Source: Pestalotiopsis fici W106-1
Taxonomy: Eukaryota > Ascomycota > Sordariomycetes > Amphisphaeriales > Sporocadaceae
Length of the DNA: 64,000 nt
NCBI RefSeq assembly: GCF_000516985.1
Contig: NW_006917091.1
Location: 554,285 to 618,284 of the forward strand
Direction: 5' to 3'
Shown here piece after piece: positions 58,280-64,000 of this stretch (within the stretch, counting starts at the first letter, position 1; every line of letters begins with the position of its first letter). The notes below the pieces were generated by a model that worked only from the letters and a program-made list of their open reading frames with translations, searched no databases and was not told the origin of the DNA. The position numbers and the translations under genes were made by a program.

Positions 58280-61200
58280 TCACTGATCCGATGTTCGCGC
58301 GCCAGCTTCCTCTGCGTGAGCAGCGAATGACAAATCCTTCTTTTCTTGGGTATCGTCAACGTCTATCCTCTCTAGAACGTTCATCAATTGGTTTGCTCCT
58401 CCCGGACTGTCAACAGATCCACTATTCGGCAAAGGGTCACTAGAAATGTTTGCACGTTTCTCCAGGTCTTCCAAGCGTTGCTTCAGAGTCTTGCCTGCAG
58501 TCATTAATTAGCATAGTCATCCTCACTCCTCTGCCTCTCCGCCCTTGCATTGAGAAATCGGCTTACGATAATGACGTTGAGCAATACGATTTTGAATCCT
58601 GCGTCGCTCTGCAAGATCGGTGATCTTCGTCCAGTCTTCGTCTGCGTCTCCGAGCGCCGCATTGAGACCGGAATTGGGTATGCTAGCGCGACTGGCTGAG
58701 GGGATGGGTGGTGGAATTAGTTCGGACGAGTGTCCTGGGCCTAGTTCAATACCTATCTGAGAAACCAGTTCTCGGTGGTCGTCGGGGGTTTCATATCCCT
58801 TATCCACAAGATTCGAGGTAGCAGGTAAAAGTGTGTTGGTGTCTGAGCTGGAGATATCTGTATATCACGTCAGCATGGAAGAACAAAACTAGGTCGACGG
58901 CTTTTTACCTTCGTTATGCAAGACACTCTTTCTACCACTGGTCTTCGATCGCACATATGTCCATCCATGCGCCTTTTCCATGTGTTGCTTGCAGTTACTC
59001 TCCCGCTTTGACTTGTACGGGCAAGGCGCAAATAAGCATGTGTACATGACGGTAGGCGCTTCTTCGTGCTTGTCGCTCCAGTGTCGATCCAGCTCCTTCT
59101 CGGTTGGCCAGCCATATTCTCTATACTTGCACGTGGGGATGGGACACTTCCATGGCCGGCTGTGTGTCTTTTGATGTTTCGTCAAGTCGCAATCTCTCTT
59201 GAACTCCTTACCACAGCCAGGCTCCTGGCAAACCATTGTGTACGGGAAAACACTGTCCTGGGCACGCCATGACATCATGGCCCTCACTACGTCGTCCAGT
59301 TCAGTCAGTCCCAAGGTTTCCAAACCGGGATCTGGTAGAGGACGCCCTGTGTGTTCCATATCTCGCGCACGTCGAAGTATGCTTTTCTCAGCATCTGGAA
59401 AATACCCTTTATCATATGGTCGTTCTCCAGAACGAATTTGGGTTGATAAATCCAGGTCAAGCGAGGCCTTAGAGATCTGTTCCAGTACCGCAAGACTGAA
59501 TTTCTGATACAGTTCGGCATTCGATGAAGTTTCCTGGACCATGTCAGATAATGCATCGACGGTGAGCACCATTAGAATCTTGATCCTTACCATGGCTATG
59601 TAAAGTAAAGCGTCCTCGACCCCTCTTAGTATGGAACCAGGCTGTATCAATTCACCGATTCGGAATACCCATGGCTTGAAATGGGCAAAATCGTCCCTTT
59701 CGGACAATGGTTCCAAAATGACCGCTCGAATCTTCTCGACTATATCCAAGTCCTCCACTTTGTTGAGTGGTTTGATGTTCAACATGGGTAGTTTCCTCGT
59801 TTCCTCGTTTTCTTCTACATCGGATGACTCTGAAGAGGCTAAACCAGAGTCAGCATCGGTACCGTCTTCTGAGTCAGCATTAGTCGGCAGTATCGTCAGA
59901 GCCACTTCTTCCAGGTGTTTGGCTATATGAGAGCTGAAATGATCGTCTCCATAGAATGTGTTCTCCTGGCACACAGGACAATTGCGGGTTGTACTCTGGC
60001 TGGAAGTATGTTTGAGGTCCATGTGGTCCTTCCATTCCGACTTCGTCGCAAAAAGCTTCTCGTTCAGGACGCACGTGCTGACCAGGCATATATATGGCTT
60101 CAGATCAGAAAACAGATGCTTCCTAAAATATAGTCAGCGAGTGTTGCATCGAACGTTGGAAGCCAAAAACTTACTTCCATGACGACTTTGTCGGAGCAGT
60201 GACCATCTTATTGCATCCAATGCAAAGAAATGGGGTTCCAACCTTGGCTCCAGCCGGGAGCGATGGAATGCGAACAGTGTCTCCCTGCCCTCCATAGTAT
60301 GATACAGTGGTCTCTGCATACTCGATAGCTGGAGGTCCAGAAGCATTCGAAGGAATCGAACTTCCAATGGCAGAGTCGCGGAATGTCGTTGCCTCACTCG
60401 GCACAGTATCTTTGGATTTCTCTGAGCCCATTACACTTTCGTGTCCGAAACGTGACCTTTCGCCAGACTCAATCCGCCCGTCGGGTTGTACCTCGACTTT
60501 CCGCTGGTTCATGTCTTTGATTGACTGCTGCCGAAGCACTCTGGTCCAATTGGCTCTTCCTAGGCGGCTCGAAACTTCGAGGTCACATTTGGGGTACCGC
60601 CAGCGCACACGGTCAACAAATGTGTCCGATGGGTCCCAGACAATGAGTTCCTCTGGGTCAACAGCGGTCTCCGTCACAACGGGCCCCACGGCATCTTCTT
60701 TGAACCGAGACCCTAGATCCAGGAGACATTCTGTATCAGTTCTGAGGTCCTCTGCTATGTCATCTAGATCTGGAGCAGTATCCGAGACTTGGGATGATCC
60801 ACTCTCGGTGTCGGAGTCGGAATCGGAGTCTGCGACATCGTCTTGAGAGGCGATGAGTTTGAGGAGTTCGACTTTGTGCGCGACTTCTGCTGCTCTGTCT
60901 TGCAATCGTAGCTGTTGCTCTCGCCCCAAAGCTGGTAGTAAACCTGATTCACCTTACTTAGCCTTTTGAGAAGAAGCCTGGGACAGAAAGGGTCTCTTAC
61001 GCTTAGTCAGGATCTGACATATACTTATCAAAAGATTAATGGTCGTGCGCTTAACTCTTCGTGATTTGTCCAGGGATGCATCCAGCTGTCCTTCAGCGAC
61101 ACCATATCCATCGGCCCACAAGATAAGGTAGCTGTGGCTGCGTTGAAGCTTCAGAAGAAGTCCTCGTTCAGTGGCAGGATTTGTACCAAGCTGGGCGACG

Positions 61201-61319
61201 ATCTCTGCATAGAACTCTGAACACACTGCGAAAAGATGCGAGACTGGCGGTTTTTCATCGATGTGGTGGTCATCCTTCACAGATTGCTGCCATTTCAGCA
61301 CCATGTCAACTTCGGCCAT
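58280..61319 (-). CDS. C2H2 zinc finger - bZIP chimeric transcription factor
   Basis: Five exons (61319-61001, 60931-60175, 60122-58909, 58857-58567, 58494-58280) splice in phase to 931 residues. An N-terminal helical region (fungal N-terminal domain before AcuF-type zinc proteins) is followed by an acidic linker. An AcuF-like zinc region comes next: FLCIGCNKM, KPYICLVSTC, RNCPVCQENTF, then HFSSHIAKHLEEVALTILP. A helical middle leads to three C2H2 fingers near 620-720: CGKEFKRDCDLTKHQKTH, WKCPIPTCK...HWSDKH and CLFAPCPYKSK...HMEKAH. A bZIP-type basic region RRRIQNRIAQRHYR spans the last intron and continues KTLKQRLEDLEKRA with only a short zipper. Both domains point to a nuclear DNA-binding regulator; which one sets specificity is unknown. 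The gene is divergent from the DUF7580-like gene, 376 bp apart. Confidence 0.88.
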
Positions 61320-61695
61320 GACTTCCCTCAGTAGGGCTCCTTGCCAGGCCTCGGAGCATACCCAAGTGCTGGCCGATGAAGAATGTTGAAGTTAAATTGG
61401 TGGTAACAACCAGTGTCGTACCTTACTCAGTCAGCTGAACAATCCCGCGTATCCCCGATGAGGATTGGGGGCGGCTCACCACTGGCGGGGGTCTGCATGA
61501 GATCCATCATATCCCTGATTCTGACTGGTCGCGCTGACATACACAGCCACACAGTTGCCGCACTCAGTACAGGGTCCATTGGCGGTATTCTGAGCTCGCC
61601 GCTCACCTTGACTCCGATCATGCGATCAATGGGGACCAAACTTGTCAAATGCATTGAAACGTGTTTGAGCAGGTCGGGCACGGGCAATTATCGCC
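61320..61695. other. Divergent promoter between C2H2-bZIP and DUF7580-like genes
   Basis: 376 bp separate the two start codons. Open frames here (61413-61703) are chance. It should contain both promoters. Confidence 0.55.
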
Positions 61696-63581
61696 ATGGC
61701 TGAACTTGCGCTGGCCATACTGCCATTATGTTTTGGTGCTGTAAAAGGCATCGTCATTGCAAAGAAGAAGTTGAAAGTCTTGCGCCACCACCACAAGGAG
61801 ATTAAGCGATTGCGGAAACGATTCAACTCACAGACGGACATTTTCCTAGACGAATGTCAACTTCTCTTTCAGGAGTTCCTGAGCCCTCAGGACGCTGAAG
61901 CATTGGTGGAAAATGATAAGCATCCGGGATGGACTTCGCCAGAACTGGGAGCCAAGGTGAAGGGATATCTAGGTAGGAGGTATGGAGCGTTCTGTGAGGC
62001 AGTCGGCGACATTGCAGAGGCCATCAATTCGCTGAGCGAGGCACTCGACACGAATACGGAGACGGTCAGTGGGCAGGAGAAGGTGAGACCATGGTGATTA
62101 CCCAAGCATGTTTCCGTACCATTCAGACTAATCCTCACTCAAACGGTAGCCAAAACTCTCTAAAACTGTCCTGAAAGCTGTTGATATTACACTTCACCAA
62201 CGCAGATATGAATCTGTGATTGAGGGGATGAAAGAGTCAAATGCAGAAATAAAACAAATCAGAAAAACGACAAGCAATCTCCAGAAGAAACAATTAAAGA
62301 CAATAGGCAACAAGAGATCTAGACCTCTGCCAGCTGTTTATCACCAGACGATGCTCCATTCCAGGTCATTCTATAATGCTTTGCGGAGTTTCTGGTCATG
62401 CTTTCAAGCACAGCATACACGCCATGACCTCCGTCTGCTACTCGACTCCAAAGCAGACGGCAATCTTCGGGTAATTTTGTGTTATTGCACCAGCTCTGGA
62501 GTTCATGTGAAAGAGTATGACATCGTCCCATCAATACTTCTACGGCCAAGACTGACGAGTAGCCGACAGTGGCTTGGTGGACCTGGTGGTGCGATCGCAG
62601 AGCCTACATTTGATCCAAATCTCGCTCCCCGGCACCACGGATCAAAATGCAAGAGAAAATGTGGACGTGGAGAGACGGAGCAAGAAAAGAGTGAGATTTT
62701 CCGATGATGCAGTCCCATCGTGCGACAGAGCTTCACAAGAACCAGAACCAGACCAGGTGCCTTCATTGCATTCTTCGGCATCAGACTTGTGCTCGACGGG
62801 AGACATTTGCTCTCAACTCTGCTGCAAGACCAGTGATGCCCGTCCCACCGGCGGCTACCTCGACACGCCCGAGGATCTCCGGCACCACTTGTCGCCCGTG
62901 TGCCAACCGGGCTGCGACCACCGGGACTGCTTCCACGCCAAAGCTCTGCAAGCGCCCACGTCGCTCGACGGCATCTTTCGCCTGCCGGTGGAGCGCACCC
63001 TCTCGGTGCCCGAGCAGGTCCGGCTCGCACTCAAGCTGGTCCAGGGCGTGCTTCAGTTTCATTCGACGCCATGGCTCCAGCCCTACTGGCGACTGCAGGA
63101 CTTGTCATTTTTCCCGACCGATGCCGGCCTGGCCGACTCGTTGAACACGCTGCACATTAGCGCCGAACTCTCTGGAGAACAGCGGCGCGCGCAGGCGTTC
63201 CACGATCAGAAACAAGAGCTTTGCTGCGATGCCATTATGACCAATAGTGACGGGGACGGCGAGATTCTAGATGCACAGATCGCATGCGGCATTCGGAATA
63301 TGACCATGCATAGCCTGGGCGTGGCGCTCCTCCAGATCGGGCAGTGGACCGTCCTGCAGCCCGACGACGTTGTCGAGGTGAGAAAGATTGCGGACCTGGC
63401 TGACCGCGGCTCTCGACTCGGGCCGCGGTACCAGAAGATTACTCAACAGTGTCTAGACTGCGATTTTGGGTTCGGGAAAGACTTACGTGAGCCGCAGTTG
63501 CAGGCTGCTATTTATAGAGATGTGGTTTGTGAGCTTGAAAGTTTGGTCTCTACTCTAGAGGGAACAGTGCCCCAGATCTGA
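61696..63581 (+). CDS. DUF7580/HeLo-like fungal protein
   Basis: Exon 61696-62082 and a second exon from 62150 encode MAELALAILPLCFGAVKGI, a hydrophobic N-terminal helix like those of HeLo-type and prion-inhibition-domain proteins, then a helical region. The frame changes between about 62576 and 62656; a short intron (62577-62655 or 62589-62655, both phase-correct) restores ERRSKKRVRF and the C-terminal DUF7580 part (ERTLSVPEQVRLALKLVQGV, LQFHSTPWLQPYWRL, LHISAELSG), ending at 63581. Total is about 580 residues. Fungal proteins of this layout are numerous and of unknown function; some relatives sit in incompatibility or cell-death loci. Membrane association through the first helix is likely. 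A frameshift instead of the intron is possible. Confidence 0.72.
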
Positions 63582-63789
63582 TGGCTCATTTAAGTAGGCA
63601 TAGGAGATTAAACATATATATTTCCTTTATAAAAGTTTATGCGGCACAAACACAAAATTGATGGATAATTAGCGCTACTTTCTTGGTCAGGTCATTGCTT
63701 GTATTCCTTCATCTCATAGCGCATTGGTTGTATACGTGTTAAGATGGCAACACCTTGTATGCATGTGCCTTGATAGGCAATTGGCCTTT

Positions 63790-64000
63790 CTACTGCCCCA
63801 ACAATTCCGTCGCCAATAATGCCTTTTGTTCTTCCGTGGGCTCCTGGCCCTTGACCTTCTCAGCCTTGGACGGGTCGTATCTCCAAAGGCCACCAGTCTT
63901 GTCAGAATCTCCCGTCTCACTCATGCCAACGTTCGCGGCAAGTGTGCTGAGCGCTGCGTCAGAACCTTCCGGCATGGCAGTGAAGTACCGTCTCTCCCAA
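63790..64000 (-). CDS. C-terminal part of an unidentified protein (runs off the window)
   Basis: The frame is open from the right edge to a stop at 63790-63792 and reads ERRYFTAMPEGSDAALSTLA, then KTGGLWRYDPSKAEKVKG and a tail ending LLATELLGQ. Codon usage and the uninterrupted run suggest a true C-terminal exon; the gene must begin beyond 64000. No domain can be named from this fragment. Confidence 0.5.
   Translation of the reverse strand, partial: WERRYFTAMPEGSDAALSTLAANVGMSETGDSDKTGGLWRYDPSKAEKVKGQEPTEEQKALLATELLGQ

Noticed and set aside
14000..64000. CRISPR arrays or prokaryotic-type operons
   Set aside because: No regularly spaced repeats with unique spacers are present, and the splice-rich genes are eukaryotic.

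Overview
The window is nuclear DNA of a filamentous ascomycete, most likely Sordariomycetes (perhaps Hypocreales). The evidence is many short spliceosomal introns (mostly 46-80 nt, GTRNGT...AG), no operons, and typical Pezizomycotina families: PTH11-like receptor, hybrid histidine kinases, Zn2Cys6 regulators, CorA-like proteins, berberine-bridge oxidases, a DUF7580/HeLo-like protein and small secreted cysteine-rich proteins. Species cannot be named from sequence alone. Two 100-N assembly gaps (14342-14441 and 37946-38045) follow homopolymers. Exon coordinates were modelled by hand from splice signals and reading phase; there is no RNA evidence.

Layout. 0.4-1.8 kb: PTH11-like membrane receptor (-). 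1.8-6 kb: gene-poor, with one weak small secreted protein candidate. 6.0-10 kb: GAF-hybrid histidine kinase (+). 10.5-11 kb: frameshifted F-box/LRR-like remnant. 11.8-13.6 kb and 14.9-19.9 kb: two CorA-like proteins (+), the second a 1501-residue protein with two tandem ubiquitin-like domains. 20.5-21.5 kb: C2H2 regulator (-). 23-24 kb: short-chain dehydrogenase (-). 24.6-28.5 kb: divergent GH43 glycosidase and MFS sugar transporter with CreA-type sites between them. 29.4 kb: small secreted cysteine-rich protein. 30.3-31.5 kb: Ser/Thr-rich secreted surface protein (-). 32.5-36.6 kb: second GAF-hybrid histidine kinase (-). 36.6-39.6 kb: gene-poor with a gap. 39.6-41.2 kb: fungal seven-helix membrane protein of unknown role (-).

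43-53 kb is a compact group of five genes: Zn2Cys6 regulator, carboxylesterase, cytochrome P450, secreted FAD oxidase and a second Zn2Cys6 regulator. It looks like a tailoring or detoxification cluster without a synthase in view. 54.5-57.6 kb holds adenylosuccinate synthetase (purine synthesis), split into 21 exons that include an 11-nt and a 5-nt micro-exon; its one long intron carries a 102-bp palindromic MITE-like element. 58.3-61.3 kb is a C2H2-bZIP chimeric regulator, divergent from a DUF7580/HeLo-like gene (61.7-63.6 kb). A gene on the minus strand runs off the right edge.

The themes are sensing and signalling (receptor, two histidine kinases, five transcription factors), carbon uptake (GH43 + MFS) and secreted or tailoring enzymes, beside one housekeeping gene. 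The strongest candidates for novelty are the ubiquitin-like/CorA fusion with intron-preserving domain duplication, the micro-exon-rich adenylosuccinate synthetase gene with its intronic palindrome, and the C2H2-bZIP plus HeLo-like divergent pair.
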